This document shows positions 21,384-29,311 of a stretch of 64,000 nucleotides of DNA, in pieces. The stretch comes from Diaphorobacter limosus (GTDB lineage Bacteria > Pseudomonadota > Gammaproteobacteria > Burkholderiales > Burkholderiaceae_C). The position numbers and the translations under genes are program-made. Location of the stretch: assembly GCF_033100095.1 (NCBI RefSeq), contig NZ_CP136921.1:32501-96500 (forward strand), in the 5' to 3' direction. The notes beneath the pieces were generated by a model. That model was given only the letters and a program-made list of their open reading frames with translations. It ran no database searches and was not told the origin of the DNA. Positions within the stretch are counted from its first letter, which is position 1. The number at the start of each line of letters is the position of its first letter.

Positions 21384-21680
21384 ATGCCCATGCGCCCCTC
21401 TGATGCGCTCACTCTCAAGCGTGCCCTGGTGCGGGAAGCGACGGCCCGCTACCGCACTGCGAACCCGCGTGTCTTCGGATCGGTGCTGCACGGCAACGAC
21501 CAGGAGGGCAGCGACCTCGATTTGCTGGTGGACGCCCTGCCCGGTGCAACCCTGTTCGATCTGGGCGGCCTGCAGGACGAACTGCAAACCGTGCTTGGAG
21601 TGCAGGTCGACGTGTTGACCCCGGCTGATTTGCCGGCCAGGTTTCGTGCCCAGGTGCTGGCGCAGGCGCAGCCGGTATGA
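21384..21680 (+). CDS. mntA: MntA-type nucleotidyltransferase antitoxin
   Basis: A 98-aa minimal nucleotidyltransferase. The signature GS-x10-DxD is intact in FGSVLHGNDQEGSDLDLLVD. In HEPN/MNT modules this protein neutralises the HEPN ribonuclease by adding AMP to it. The start ATG at 21384 follows GAAAGG. The stop overlaps the HEPN start (21677-21680, ATGA), a typical coupled pair. The gene looks intact while its partner is damaged, so it may now be an orphan antitoxin. Confidence 0.8.
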   Translation: MPMRPSDALTLKRALVREATARYRTANPRVFGSVLHGNDQEGSDLDLLVDALPGATLFDLGGLQDELQTVLGVQVDVLTPADLPARFRAQVLAQAQPV

Positions 21681-22026
21681 ACGAAAACCGCCTGGCAGAC
21701 TATCTCGATCACATGCAGCAGGCGGCCATGGACGCGTGCGCCTTCGTCGAAGGGCTGGCACAGGAAGATTTCCGCCAGGAAAAGCGTTACCCAGCAGGCC
21801 GTCATCATGAGCCTCATCATCTTGGGCGTTCCGCCACCAAGGTGATGGACGGCTACCCCGGTTTTGTGCAGGCACAAACACAGGTGCCGTGGCGCAATAT
21901 GCGCGGCATGCGCAACCGCATTGCCCACGGCGATTTCGACATCAATCTGGACGTTGTGTGGGACACCGTGCAAACGGCGCTGCCAGAATTGCTGAAGCTT
22001 TTGCCTGCCGTGCGCCAGCAGGCCGA

Positions 22027-22034
22027 TAAGGCAA
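22027..22034 (+). repeat. IS target-site duplication, left copy
   Basis: TAAGGCAA directly precedes the left inverted repeat and is repeated at 23108-23115. Eight bases is the usual length for IS1595-family insertions. Confidence 0.93.
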
Positions 22035-22060
22035 GGCTCTTTTCGCGAAACGTATGGATG
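22035..22060 (+). repeat. IS left terminal inverted repeat
   Basis: A 26-bp perfect inverted repeat of 23082-23107. Confidence 0.95.
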
Positions 22061-22063
22061 GAC

Positions 22064-23005
22064 TCACCCATGCATAGCCAAAGCCAGCACCGACGCGGGC
22101 TGCGGGGCTGCCCCAGGGGTGCAGTCAAGCATGCGAAACCAGCCCAGGTACGACGCCAGGTACTTGGTGGCCACGCCCTTGAAGCGGCGCATCCAGCCGC
22201 GCAAGCGGCTGACGTAGGCATTGACGTTCTGCACATGCCAAGGCCCATCGACGCGAATGCCGGCGCTGACGTTGATGCTGTGGTGTTGCACGCCCAACAA
22301 CTGGGCCGCAGCCGCCAGTGAGCTGCTGCTGTCGGTGCACAGCACGGTGTCCTTGGGCAACAGGGGCGCCAGTGCGGCGCTGAGCTCGGCAGCGCTGGTG
22401 CGCGCCACGATGATGTTGGCGGTGGCGCCCGCGCGGTCGCGCGCCATGAGCACGGGTATTTGTTGCTTGCTCACGCCGCGCTGGCTGGCCTTGCCGCCAC
22501 GCCGGCGCGCCTTGCGCGCCAGCGCCCGCTGGCCTTTGCACGATTCGAGGAAGTAGGACTCGTCCGCCTCGGCAATGCCGTGCAGCGCGCAGGCCTGCCG
22601 TTGACTGGGCAGCTGCAAGAAGCGGTGGCGCCAGCGAAACGCAGTGCTCCAGGCTATGTCCAGCTGCTGTGCCACCTGGGGAATGCTCAGGCCCTGGTCG
22701 ATCGCCTGGGCGTACGCCAGCCATTTGCCCCGCAGGTGCAGCTTGCTCAGCGGCGTGCCTGTCAGCGCGTTGAAGGTGCGAGCGCAGCCACGGCACAGAA
22801 AGCGCTGCAGGCCTCGGGCGAAGCCGTTCTTGACGAAGTGCGTGCCGCCGCAATGGGGGCAGCGGCCAGGCGCTTGCGATTCGATGGTTTCAATGGAGGC
22901 CTCTCGCGCTTGCAGCGCGGCCAGCTGGGCCTGCAGCACCCTGCGTTGGCGCCAGCTCAACCGGGCAATGGCCTGCATCAACTGATGAAGTTTGGGTCGC
23001 TTCAT
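22064..23005 (-). CDS. IS1595-family transposase (ISXO2-like)
   Basis: A 313-aa DDE-type transposase. An N-terminal zinc ribbon (CPHCGGTHFVKNG ... CRGC, about 48-75) and a helix-turn-helix region (SIPQVAQQLDIAWSTAFRWRHRF) precede the ISXO2-like catalytic domain, which begins AEADESYFLESCKG with the first Asp and continues through TDSSSSLAAAAQ to HVQNVNAYVSRLRGWMRRFKGVATKYLASYLGWF. Full length with no frameshift, so probably active. Confidence 0.93.
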   Translation of the reverse strand: MKRPKLHQLMQAIARLSWRQRRVLQAQLAALQAREASIETIESQAPGRCPHCGGTHFVKNGFARGLQRFLCRGCARTFNALTGTPLSKLHLRGKWLAYAQAIDQGLSIPQVAQQLDIAWSTAFRWRHRFLQLPSQRQACALHGIAEADESYFLESCKGQRALARKARRRGGKASQRGVSKQQIPVLMARDRAGATANIIVARTSAAELSAALAPLLPKDTVLCTDSSSSLAAAAQLLGVQHHSINVSAGIRVDGPWHVQNVNAYVSRLRGWMRRFKGVATKYLASYLGWFRMLDCTPGAAPQPASVLALAMHG

Positions 23006-23081
23006 GTTCGGCTCCCGTACGTGGAAGGCGCACGTGCGCCATGTACTTCAGCTGGGGGCTAACGGGCTGGAATAAAGATCT

Positions 23082-23107
23082 CATCCATACGTTTCGCGAA
23101 AAGAGCC
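23082..23107 (-). repeat. IS right terminal inverted repeat
   Basis: A 26-bp perfect inverted repeat of 22035-22060. Confidence 0.95.
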
Positions 23108-23115
23108 TAAGGCAA
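23108..23115 (+). repeat. IS target-site duplication, right copy
   Basis: TAAGGCAA, identical to 22027-22034. The ancestral HEPN codons and stop (AAC CAG CCC TGA) follow immediately. Confidence 0.93.
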
Positions 23116-23179
23116 ACCAGCCCTGACCGTTGGAGTCCACGGCCAGGCCGAGGCGGTGGTGGCGATGCCGTCGAATAAC

Positions 23180-23581
23180 TTAAGCCGCTGCAATCGACGC
23201 GTTGATGGAGATTGTGGCGGCGACAGGCAGCACGATTTTTTTTCGCCCGTGCCCTTCATTAGTAACCACCTCCACCTCGACCAAGCCCAGTTGGCTCAGC
23301 TTGGCAACGTCGCGCGAGACGGCACTCTGGTCGCGGTGGGCTGCAGTCGCCAACTCTGCAATGGATAGCCGCCCTTTGCTGGCCAGTCGCAGCAACTCGA
23401 ACCGCTTGGGCGTGAGCTGGCTCAGGAAGTCTTCGAATTCGAAGCTGGTGAAGGTCTTGGAATACGGCAGCCTGTCCGCTTTTTTGTCTAACGCGCGTGC
23501 AACAGCCTTGCTTTTGCGGGAATGCTCCTGCAGCACGGGGTTTTTGGCGAAATCCGCCAGCGTGATCGTTTGCTTCGTCAT
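23180..23581 (-). CDS. HTH antitoxin-like protein (TumA / HVO_A0114 type)
   Basis: A 133-aa protein whose C-terminal half is a winged helix of MarR/ArsR style: LTPKRFELLRLASKGRLSIAELATAAHRDQSAVSRDVAKLSQLGLVEVE, followed by a wing and a KKIVLPV strand. Position and type match the DNA-binding antitoxin encoded after TumE-family toxins. Its start overlaps the stop of the toxin-like gene by 4 bases (23578-23581). It probably represses its own operon. Naming follows family resemblance and is not certain. Confidence 0.65.
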   Translation of the reverse strand: MTKQTITLADFAKNPVLQEHSRKSKAVARALDKKADRLPYSKTFTSFEFEDFLSQLTPKRFELLRLASKGRLSIAELATAAHRDQSAVSRDVAKLSQLGLVEVEVVTNEGHGRKKIVLPVAATISINASIAAA

Positions 23582-23907
23582 ACCTCTTCTCCATTGACGA
23601 ATTTGACGGCAATCGCCTGCCACTCTTGCTCGAACCGGTCGTAAAGCTCTTCGTAGCTGGTGAAGGGCTCCGGCCTGATGGCACCCATGTAGTGCCGATG
23701 CGAGTAGCCGTGGCTGTTGTCATACCCTAGCACCCGGCCGTTGTCGCCGCTGAAGATCAGTGGGTTGATGTAGGCCAGCGCGTAACTGATGGCCTTCTTG
23801 GACTGCAACTCACGGATGCCCCGCTCCTTCAGGAATCCGCCGCCCAGCCTTGTCGGAATGGTTACATCCTTTGGGGCATAAATTTCTTGGATCTTGGAAG
23901 CTTTCAT
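23578..23907 (-). CDS. TumE-family (DUF6516-like) toxin
   Basis: A 109-aa protein. The central segment DNGRVLGYDNSHGYSHRHYMG resembles the RVxGYDNxxGxxHRH signature of the DUF6516/TumE family, with conserved Asp and His residues that could be catalytic. The C-terminus (YEELYDRFEQEWQAIAVKF) is helical. It is followed with a 4-base overlap by an HTH gene. Toxin-first order is typical of this family. The activity is not established here. Confidence 0.65.
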   Translation of the reverse strand: MKASKIQEIYAPKDVTIPTRLGGGFLKERGIRELQSKKAISYALAYINPLIFSGDNGRVLGYDNSHGYSHRHYMGAIRPEPFTSYEELYDRFEQEWQAIAVKFVNGEEV

Positions 23908-23943
23908 CGGCCGCAGGAATGATCTATCAGATCAACCCTGCAG

Positions 23944-24649
23944 TCAAGGCCGAGTCCGTGCGTTCGCCAATGCCAGCGCGCGTTCTATGAACCCAAACCG
24001 CACCGCGTTGCCCATGTGCAGTGTGGCGAATTCGGCCAGCACCAAGGCCGTGAAATGCGCGTGCTCGGCTGCCGGTACCGAAGACTGGATCTTGCCCCTC
24101 ACGGTCTGCTCCGTTGCCGCCACTCCTTGTCGCACGATGGCGGCAATCACCTCGGCTAGTGCCAGTCGGTGGCGCATCCGAAAGATGTCCGGTGGCACCA
24201 GGTGCTGCTGGACGGCGACGTACTGCTGGCATGAGCGCTCGTAGGCCCACACAAACATGTCGCGCAGCATTCAGCTCGTACGCGCCCAGCATGGCATCCA
24301 CATAGGCCTGCTGCGGCACGTCGATGAAGGACAGCGGGCAGAGGTTGTGGCGGATGAACGGGATGTTGGCCGCCAGCCGCGACACGCGCTTGTTCACGTC
24401 CTCAAAGGGCTGCAGGTAGGGCAGGTGCATCACCAAAGAGAAGGCCTGCTCGCACGGGTCGGCGATCTCTGCCGCCAACTCTTGCTGAGGGGTGATGCGT
24501 GGTATGGACGAGGCTGTGCCGGGGGGAGGCAGGATTGCGACAGTTTGATTGTCGTAAATCAGTTGATGCGACAGATGATGTGTCGCACAAACGCGGATCA
24601 GGGAGTGCAGCTTCGCTATACCGTTGTTGATCTGCGCGGTGAGGCAAGC
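23944..24649 (-). pseudogene. fic family gene, 5'-truncated and frameshifted
   Basis: The middle segment (about 24478 down to 24275) reads EQAFSLVMHLPYLQPFEDVNKRVSRLAANIPFIRH, a Fic core with the variant HPFxxGNGR motif QPFEDVNKR. The protein then leaves frame near 24270 and continues in another frame as LRDMFVWAYERSCQQYVAVQQ to 23944, exactly what follows in full-length homologues. Upstream, an open frame without ATG extends only to the stop of the next gene at 24649, so the N-terminal third is missing. Two independent lesions make it a pseudogene. Fic proteins transfer AMP to target proteins. Confidence 0.78.
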
Positions 24650-24999
24650 TAAAAGACCATGACGTGATCGACGAGGTACCTGCCGTCACGCTGCACCAAC
24701 ACCAGCTCGGCCACGAACTCGCCGGGCTGTTTGGTGAACCACTGCCGCCACACGACCGCGACGGAGTCCGTGCGTCTGAATACAGCGACGAACTCGCGCC
24801 TGGTAAAGAAGCCCTTGGACGCTTGATAGTCCTTGCAGATGGCCTGCAGCAACTCCCTGGGCATGACACTCCTGGCGCGGTCGGTGAAGTCGCGGACATG
24901 CCGGTCATAGTCGATGGCCGTGGAGGCGTCCATCAGGTTGTCCATGATGGGGTCTACCACGGCCAGGATTTCCGCGTCGGATTTTTGTGCCAGGTCCAT
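24649..24999 (-). CDS. unrecognised 116-aa protein
   Basis: There is no signal peptide or membrane segment. An N-terminal helical part (DAEILAVVDPIMDNLMDASTAIDYDRHVRDFTDRAR) is followed by a beta-rich C-terminus (EFVAVFRRTDSVAVVWRQW ... AELVLVQRDGRYLVDHVMVF), which resembles the shape of NTF2/DUF4440-like folds, but I do not recognise the family. It lies between the fic remnant and thyA on the same strand, 25 bases after the thyA-facing edge of the accessory block. Coding character is good. Confidence 0.5.
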   Translation of the reverse strand: MDLAQKSDAEILAVVDPIMDNLMDASTAIDYDRHVRDFTDRARSVMPRELLQAICKDYQASKGFFTRREFVAVFRRTDSVAVVWRQWFTKQPGEFVAELVLVQRDGRYLVDHVMVF

Positions 25000-25024
25000 G
25001 AAATTCTCGCTGAATGATCAGGGC

Positions 25025-25858
25025 TCACACCGCCACCGGCGCCTTGATGGCCGGATGGCACTCATAGCCCAGCACCTCGAAATCCTCGTACTCGTAATCA
25101 AAGATCGACGCCGGCCGGCGCTTGATATTCAGCGTGGGGTAGGCATAGGGCGCGCGCGCGAGCTGGGTTTGCACCTGCTCGAAGTGGTTGCTGTAGATAT
25201 GGCAGTCGCCGCCGGTCCAGATGAAGTCGCCCACGGCCAGGTCGCATTGCTGGGCCAGCATGTGGGTGAGCAGGGCATATGACGCGATGTTGAACGGAAC
25301 GCCCAGGAATATGTCGGCGCTGCGCTGGTAGAGCTGGCAGCTTAGCTTGCCCGGCTCGCCGGCCACCTGCGATGGCGCCACGTAGAACTGGAAGAACGCA
25401 TGGCACGGCATCAGCGCCATCTTGTCAAGCTCGGCCACGTTCCAGCTGCTCACGATGATGCGGCGGCTGTCGGGGTTGGTCTTGAGCTGCTGCACCACCT
25501 GCGCGATCTGGTCGATGTGGCCGCCGTCGGGCGTCGGCCAGCTGCGCCACTGCACGCCGTAGACGGGCCCCAGGTCGCCGTCGGGGCGGGCCCATTCGTC
25601 CCAGATTGTCACGCCGCGATCCTTGAGCCAATTATTGTTGCTGGAGCCGGTCAGGAACCACAGCAGCTCCTGGATGATGGAGCGCAGGTGCACCTTCTTG
25701 GTGGTGATCAGCGGAAAGCCTTCCGAGAGGTCAAAGCGCATCTGGTGGCCGAAGACGCTGCGCGTGCCGGTGCCGGTGCGGTCGCCTTTGCTGACGCCAT
25801 GCTCGAACACATGGCGCATGAAGTCTTCGTATTGGCTGCGTATGGGGGGTGGGGTCAT
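25025..25858 (-). CDS. thyA: thymidylate synthase
   Basis: A 277-aa enzyme that methylates dUMP with methylene-tetrahydrofolate. Motifs: [37 protein letters not shown], the catalytic Cys in [14 protein letters not shown], the dUMP-binding [24 protein letters not shown], and the Asp/Asn in HIYSNHFEQ. The start at 25858 ([13 protein letters not shown]) is the family start. Its partner folA lies 6 kb downstream beyond the accessory block. Confidence 0.97.
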   Translation of the reverse strand: MTPPPIRSQYEDFMRHVFEHGVSKGDRTGTGTRSVFGHQMRFDLSEGFPLITTKKVHLRSIIQELLWFLTGSSNNNWLKDRGVTIWDEWARPDGDLGPVYGVQWRSWPTPDGGHIDQIAQVVQQLKTNPDSRRIIVSSWNVAELDKMALMPCHAFFQFYVAPSQVAGEPGKLSCQLYQRSADIFLGVPFNIASYALLTHMLAQQCDLAVGDFIWTGGDCHIYSNHFEQVQTQLARAPYAYPTLNIKRRPASIFDYEYEDFEVLGYECHPAIKAPVAV

Positions 25859-25891
25859 GGTGGGTGGCATGTTTGGGATTAGGGTGGCTGG

Positions 25892-25984
25892 CCCTCACCC
25901 CCGCCCTCTGCCCAGAGGGAGAGGGAGAAAGACCGGGGCGCGACCGGTCGCCCTCGCCCCTTTGGGGAGAGGGAGGGGTGAGGG
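25892..25984. repeat. GGGTGAGGG-type intergenic palindromic repeat
   Basis: Outer arms CCCTCACCC (25892-25900) and GGGGTGAGGG (25975-25984) pair, with inner C-rich/G-rich arms around GCCCTCTGCCC and a second pair around CTCGCCCCTTTGGGGAGAGGG. I recognise this as a dispersed mosaic repeat common in Proteobacteria. It lies between thyA and the FAD-oxidase gene and could fold as a large hairpin in RNA. Confidence 0.65.
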
Positions 25985-26025
25985 GCTTGCACAGCATGAC
26001 AATTCTGGTATTTAAAGTGGCTCTA

Positions 26026-26044
26026 GCGCTTATCTTTCAAGCGC
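26026..26044 (-). repeat. AGCGCTT hairpin repeat downstream of FAD-oxidase gene
   Basis: Stem GCGCTT / AAGCGC with a 7-nt loop, 7 bases beyond the stop of the minus-strand oxidase gene. Read on the minus strand it has the layout AATAGCTTCCTGCGCTT-loop-AAGCGCTAGAGCC, the same plan as the copy at 29223-29266. It may act as a 3'-end or termination element. Confidence 0.5.
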
Positions 26045-26050
26045 AGGAAG

Positions 26051-27490
26051 CTATTGTTTTTGAAGAATGCAGCCGGGGTTCATCAGTCCCTGCGGATCCA
26101 GCGCCTGCTTGATGGCGCGCATCATCGACAGGGCCACGGGCGACTTGTACTGCGCCAGCTTATCGGCCTTGAGCTGGCCCACGCCATGTTCGGCCGAGAA
26201 GGAGCCGCCGAACTGCGCCACCGCGTCATAGACCAGCTGGTTCACGCGATCCTCCTGGGTGGCGAGGAAATCGCGCGCGTCGCCGCCCTCGGGCGCCTGC
26301 ACGTTGTAGTGCAGATTGCCGTCGCCCAGGTGGCCGAAGTTGACGAGGCGCACGCCGGCAATCTCGCGCGCCAGCAGCGCGTCGGTGTGCTCCACAAAGG
26401 CCGGGATGCGCGAGGCGGCAATCGATATGTCGTGCTTGATGTTCAGGCCTTCCTCGGCCTGGGCCAGGGGGATGCTCTCGCGGATATGCCACAGCTCGTG
26501 CGCCTGGGCCAGGCTCTCGGCCACCACGGCGTCGAGCACGCAGCCGTCTTCAAACGCCAGCTCCAGGAGCGTCTCGAAGCGCTCGCGCGCATGCTGTTCG
26601 GATTCGCTGTCGCTGTTTTCCAGCAGCACGTAGTAGGGCGGCGCGCCCTTCAATCCGGCGAACGGCACGCGCAGCTGGGGCATGTGCTTGATCACCAGCG
26701 ACAGCGCAAACTGCCCCATGACCTCGAAGCCCGTCAGCCCCGCGCCCAGGTGCTGGTGTGCCAGGCCCAAGAGGCGCACGGCGGCCGCCATGTCCGGCAC
26801 GGCGGCCCAGGCCGTGAGCTGGGCCGCGGGCTGCGGATAGAGCTTCATGGTGGCGGCGGTGATCACCCCCAGCGTGCCCTCGCTGCCAATGAACAGATTG
26901 CGCAGGTCGTAGCCGGTGTTGTCCTTGCGCAGGCCGGACAGGCCGTCCCACACCTCGCCCTGGGGCGTGACCACCTCCAGGCCCAGGCACAGCTCGCGCG
27001 CGTTGCCGTAGCGCACGACCTGGGTGCCGCCGGCATTCGTGCCCAGGTTGCCGCCTATGGTGCAGCTGCCCTCGGCGGCCAGGCTCAGGGGGAACAGCAG
27101 ACCCTCCTTGTCCGCGGTTTCCTGCAGGGTCTGCAGGATGCAGCCGGCCTCCACCGTCATGGTCAGGTTGTCGCGGTCGATGGCGCGCACCGCGTTCATG
27201 CGCGTCAGGCTCAGCACCACCTGGGTGCCGCTGGCGTCGGGCGTGCCGCCCACCGACAGGCCGGTGTTGCCGCCCTGGGGGATGATGGCAGTGCGCGCCG
27301 CCGCGCAGGCCTTGACCACGGCGGCCACCTCGGCGGTGGAGGCCGGGCGCACCACGGCCAGGGCGCGGCCGGTGGCGCGCTTGCGCCAGTCCTGCTCATA
27401 GGCCGTCAGGTCGGTGGTGGGGTCTTCGTGCGTCAGCACATGGGCGGCGCCGACGATCTGGCGCAGGGTGTCGAGCAGGGCGGTGGTCAT
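26051..27490 (-). CDS. FAD-linked oxidase (D-lactate / glycolate dehydrogenase type)
   Basis: A 479-aa GlcD/Dld-type flavoprotein. The PCMH FAD-binding domain (about 35-215) has IIPQGGNTGLSVGG and GGNLGTNAGGTQVVRYGNARELCLG. The C-terminal cap domain ends HLGDGNLHYNVQ ... SAEHGVGQLK and a final NPGCIL, all standard in D-2-hydroxyacid dehydrogenases. It oxidises a 2-hydroxyacid to the 2-oxoacid; the exact substrate cannot be told. The ATG at 27490 overlaps the stop of the DUF2069 gene (27487-27490), so the two are coupled. Confidence 0.88.
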   Translation of the reverse strand: MTTALLDTLRQIVGAAHVLTHEDPTTDLTAYEQDWRKRATGRALAVVRPASTAEVAAVVKACAAARTAIIPQGGNTGLSVGGTPDASGTQVVLSLTRMNAVRAIDRDNLTMTVEAGCILQTLQETADKEGLLFPLSLAAEGSCTIGGNLGTNAGGTQVVRYGNARELCLGLEVVTPQGEVWDGLSGLRKDNTGYDLRNLFIGSEGTLGVITAATMKLYPQPAAQLTAWAAVPDMAAAVRLLGLAHQHLGAGLTGFEVMGQFALSLVIKHMPQLRVPFAGLKGAPPYYVLLENSDSESEQHARERFETLLELAFEDGCVLDAVVAESLAQAHELWHIRESIPLAQAEEGLNIKHDISIAASRIPAFVEHTDALLAREIAGVRLVNFGHLGDGNLHYNVQAPEGGDARDFLATQEDRVNQLVYDAVAQFGGSFSAEHGVGQLKADKLAQYKSPVALSMMRAIKQALDPQGLMNPGCILQKQ

Positions 27491-27915
27491 GTGGGCTCCG
27501 TGGCAGGTTGGGTAGATGCCTTGGCCGCCGCCAGGCGCAGGCGCACATGCATGGCGCAGGCGGTGAACAGCAGCAGGCACAGCAGGATTTCGGCGCCGGC
27601 CAGCCAGTTGCCGGGGGCCGGGTCGCTCCAGGCGCGCACCACGCCTTCGGTGAAGTACAGCCACACCAGCAGGCTGACCCAGCGGTAGGTGTACATGCGG
27701 CGCTTGAGCAGCCCCGCCAGCGGCAGGGCCAGCGGCAGGGCCTTGAGGGCCAGCCAGGTGCCGCCCGGGCGCAGGGGGGCGAGCCACAGCTCCCAGGCCA
27801 GGCAGAGCAGGATCAGGCCCAGAAGGCTACCCACGGCCAGCCAGCGCGTGGCGGCGACATCGGTGCTGACATCGGGGAGGATGGGAGAGGGCGGGGGGGC
27901 GGTTTCTGACTGCAT
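27487..27915 (-). CDS. DUF2069-like inner-membrane protein
   Basis: A 142-aa protein with four predicted membrane helices (about 27-45, 55-70, 77-93, 103-125) and a motif RRMYTYRWVSLLVWLYFTEGVVRAWSDP that fits the DUF2069 family. The function is unknown. Start MQSETAPPP at 27915; the region is divergent from yihY, which begins 21 bases away, so promoters must overlap. The stop is coupled to the FAD-oxidase start. Confidence 0.72.
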   Translation of the reverse strand: MQSETAPPPSPILPDVSTDVAATRWLAVGSLLGLILLCLAWELWLAPLRPGGTWLALKALPLALPLAGLLKRRMYTYRWVSLLVWLYFTEGVVRAWSDPAPGNWLAGAEILLCLLLFTACAMHVRLRLAAAKASTQPATEPT

Positions 27916-27936
27916 GGGGCTGGCATCATATCGGCC

Positions 27937-29229
27937 ATGGCGTTTTCCCTTAATGCCACTGCGCAGAGCCTTGAGGCGTGGTGGGTTCAACTGTCGCATT
28001 TCCCCTGGCGTACCACGGCCCATATGCTGCGCGAGCGCTTTCGCGAGGACCGGCTGGGCGTCACCGCCAGCAGCCTCACCTTTACCACGCTGCTGGCCCT
28101 GGTGCCGTTCTTCACCGTGGCGCTGGCGGTGTTCGCGGCCTTTCCCATCTTTGGCAAGATGCAGCTGATGCTGCAGCGCTGGCTCATCGACAGCCTGGTG
28201 CCCGACAGCATCTCGCGCCCGGTGCTGGGCTATCTGACGCAGTTCGCGGCCAAGGCCGGGGGGCTGGGGGCGGCGGGCTTTTCCATCTTGATGGTGACGG
28301 CGCTGGCGCTGATATTGACGATAGACCGCACGCTCAACGGCATCTGGCGCGTGCGCCGGCTGCGCCCGCTGGGCCAGCGCGTGCTGATCTACTGGGCCGC
28401 GATGACGCTGGGCCCGCTGGTGCTGGCGGCCAGCCTGGCGCTGACCACGGCCATCGCCGGCGCCGCCTCGCGCGAGCTGGGCGCCACGCTGCCCGGCGGC
28501 GCACGCCTATTGCTGGACGCGATCGAATTTTTGCTGCTGGCCGCCGGCGTGGCCGCCATGTACCGCTATGTGCCCAACACCCAGGTGCACTGGCGCGACG
28601 CCTGGGCCGGCAGCCTGTTCGTGTCGCTGGCCATGGAGCTGGCCAAAAAGGGCCTGGGCCTGTACCTGGCCAAGGTGCCCACCTATTCGGTGATCTACGG
28701 CACCTTTGCCACCCTGCCCATATTGCTGCTGTGGATCTACATGGCCTGGGTCATCGTGCTGCTGGGCGCGGTGGTGGCCGCCTATCTGCCCAGTCTGCTG
28801 GCGGGCGTGGCGCGGCGCGCCGGCGGGCAGGGTTGGCCCTTCCTGCTGGCCGTGGAGGCGCTGCAGCAGCTGCATGGCGCACGCGGCCAGGCCGCGCATG
28901 GCCTCACGGCCGCGCAGCTGGCCCAGCGCCTGGGCGTCGAGGTGCTGCAGCTGGAGCCGGTGCTGGACGCGCTCACGGCCCTCGACTGGGTGGTGCAGGT
29001 GAATGAGGCCGCCACCGGCGCGCCCGGCTCGGTGGATGCGCGCTATGTGCTGCTGGCCGACCCCGCCACGACGCACATGGAGCCGCTGGTGCAGCGCCTG
29101 CTGCTCACGCGCACCGAGGCGCTGGAGCGCTTCTGGGGCCATACCGGCCTGGAGGTGCTGCGGCTGGCCGATGTGCTGGAGCGGCCGCAGGCGCCTGGCA
29201 TGCCGCCGCAGTCACTATTGAAAAAATAG
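27937..29229 (+). CDS. YihY/BrkB family membrane protein
   Basis: A 430-aa protein with about six membrane helices in the first 290 residues. The N-terminal MLRERFREDRLGVTASSLTFTTLLALVPFFTVAL and the later SVIYGTFATLPILLLWIYMAWVIVLLGA are signature stretches of the YihY (formerly 'RNase BN') family. A soluble winged-helix-like C-terminus follows (about 310-420), as in betaproteobacterial members. The role is unknown; the old RNase annotation of this family is wrong. Divergent from the DUF2069 gene. Confidence 0.88.
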   Translation: MAFSLNATAQSLEAWWVQLSHFPWRTTAHMLRERFREDRLGVTASSLTFTTLLALVPFFTVALAVFAAFPIFGKMQLMLQRWLIDSLVPDSISRPVLGYLTQFAAKAGGLGAAGFSILMVTALALILTIDRTLNGIWRVRRLRPLGQRVLIYWAAMTLGPLVLAASLALTTAIAGAASRELGATLPGGARLLLDAIEFLLLAAGVAAMYRYVPNTQVHWRDAWAGSLFVSLAMELAKKGLGLYLAKVPTYSVIYGTFATLPILLLWIYMAWVIVLLGAVVAAYLPSLLAGVARRAGGQGWPFLLAVEALQQLHGARGQAAHGLTAAQLAQRLGVEVLQLEPVLDALTALDWVVQVNEAATGAPGSVDARYVLLADPATTHMEPLVQRLLLTRTEALERFWGHTGLEVLRLADVLERPQAPGMPPQSLLKK

Positions 29230-29266
29230 CTGATTACGCTTGATGGGTAAGCGCTAGATGCCTACT
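29223..29266 (+). repeat. AGCGCTT hairpin repeat downstream of yihY
   Basis: It follows the yihY stop directly: AAAATAGCTGATTACGCTT, a short loop, AAGCGCTAGATGCC. The core stem is CGCTT/AAGCG with imperfect outer pairing and T-rich DNA after it. Same plan as 26026-26044 (minus strand). Possibly a transcript 3'-end element. Confidence 0.5.
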
Positions 29267-29311
29267 TGATTAATATTTTGGCATCTTGCCCGCAAGGTGC
29301 CGGCGTTCCCA

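Larger units (their letters stand above)
21677..22321 (+). pseudogene. hepT: HEPN (HepT/DUF86) toxin, damaged
   Basis: Ancestral length was about 122 aa; the frame now runs 214 codons because an IS replaces its last three codons. N-terminus (MNENRLADYLDHMQQAAMDAC) and C-terminal half (PWRNMRGMRNRIAHGDFDINLDVVWDTV) are good DUF86. Between them, codons from about 21785 to 21829 read YPAGRHHEPHHLGR, but the neighbouring frame reads TQQAVIMSLIILG, the expected family helix. A +1 and a later -1 indel therefore compensate. The HEPN motif R-x4-H is kept (RNRIAH), but the following HGY tyrosine of the family, target of AMPylation, is Asp (HGD). Removing the IS restores the ending DKANQP-stop at 23124. 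Toxicity is probably lost. Confidence 0.8.
22035..23107 (-). mobile_element. IS1595-family insertion sequence, complete
   Basis: A 1073-bp element with perfect 26-bp terminal inverted repeats (22035-22060 and 23082-23107, beginning GGCTCTTTTCGCG) and one transposase gene on the minus strand. It is flanked by the 8-bp duplication TAAGGCAA. It is inserted three codons before the end of the HEPN gene. Intact ends, intact transposase and perfect duplication indicate a recent insertion. Confidence 0.95.
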
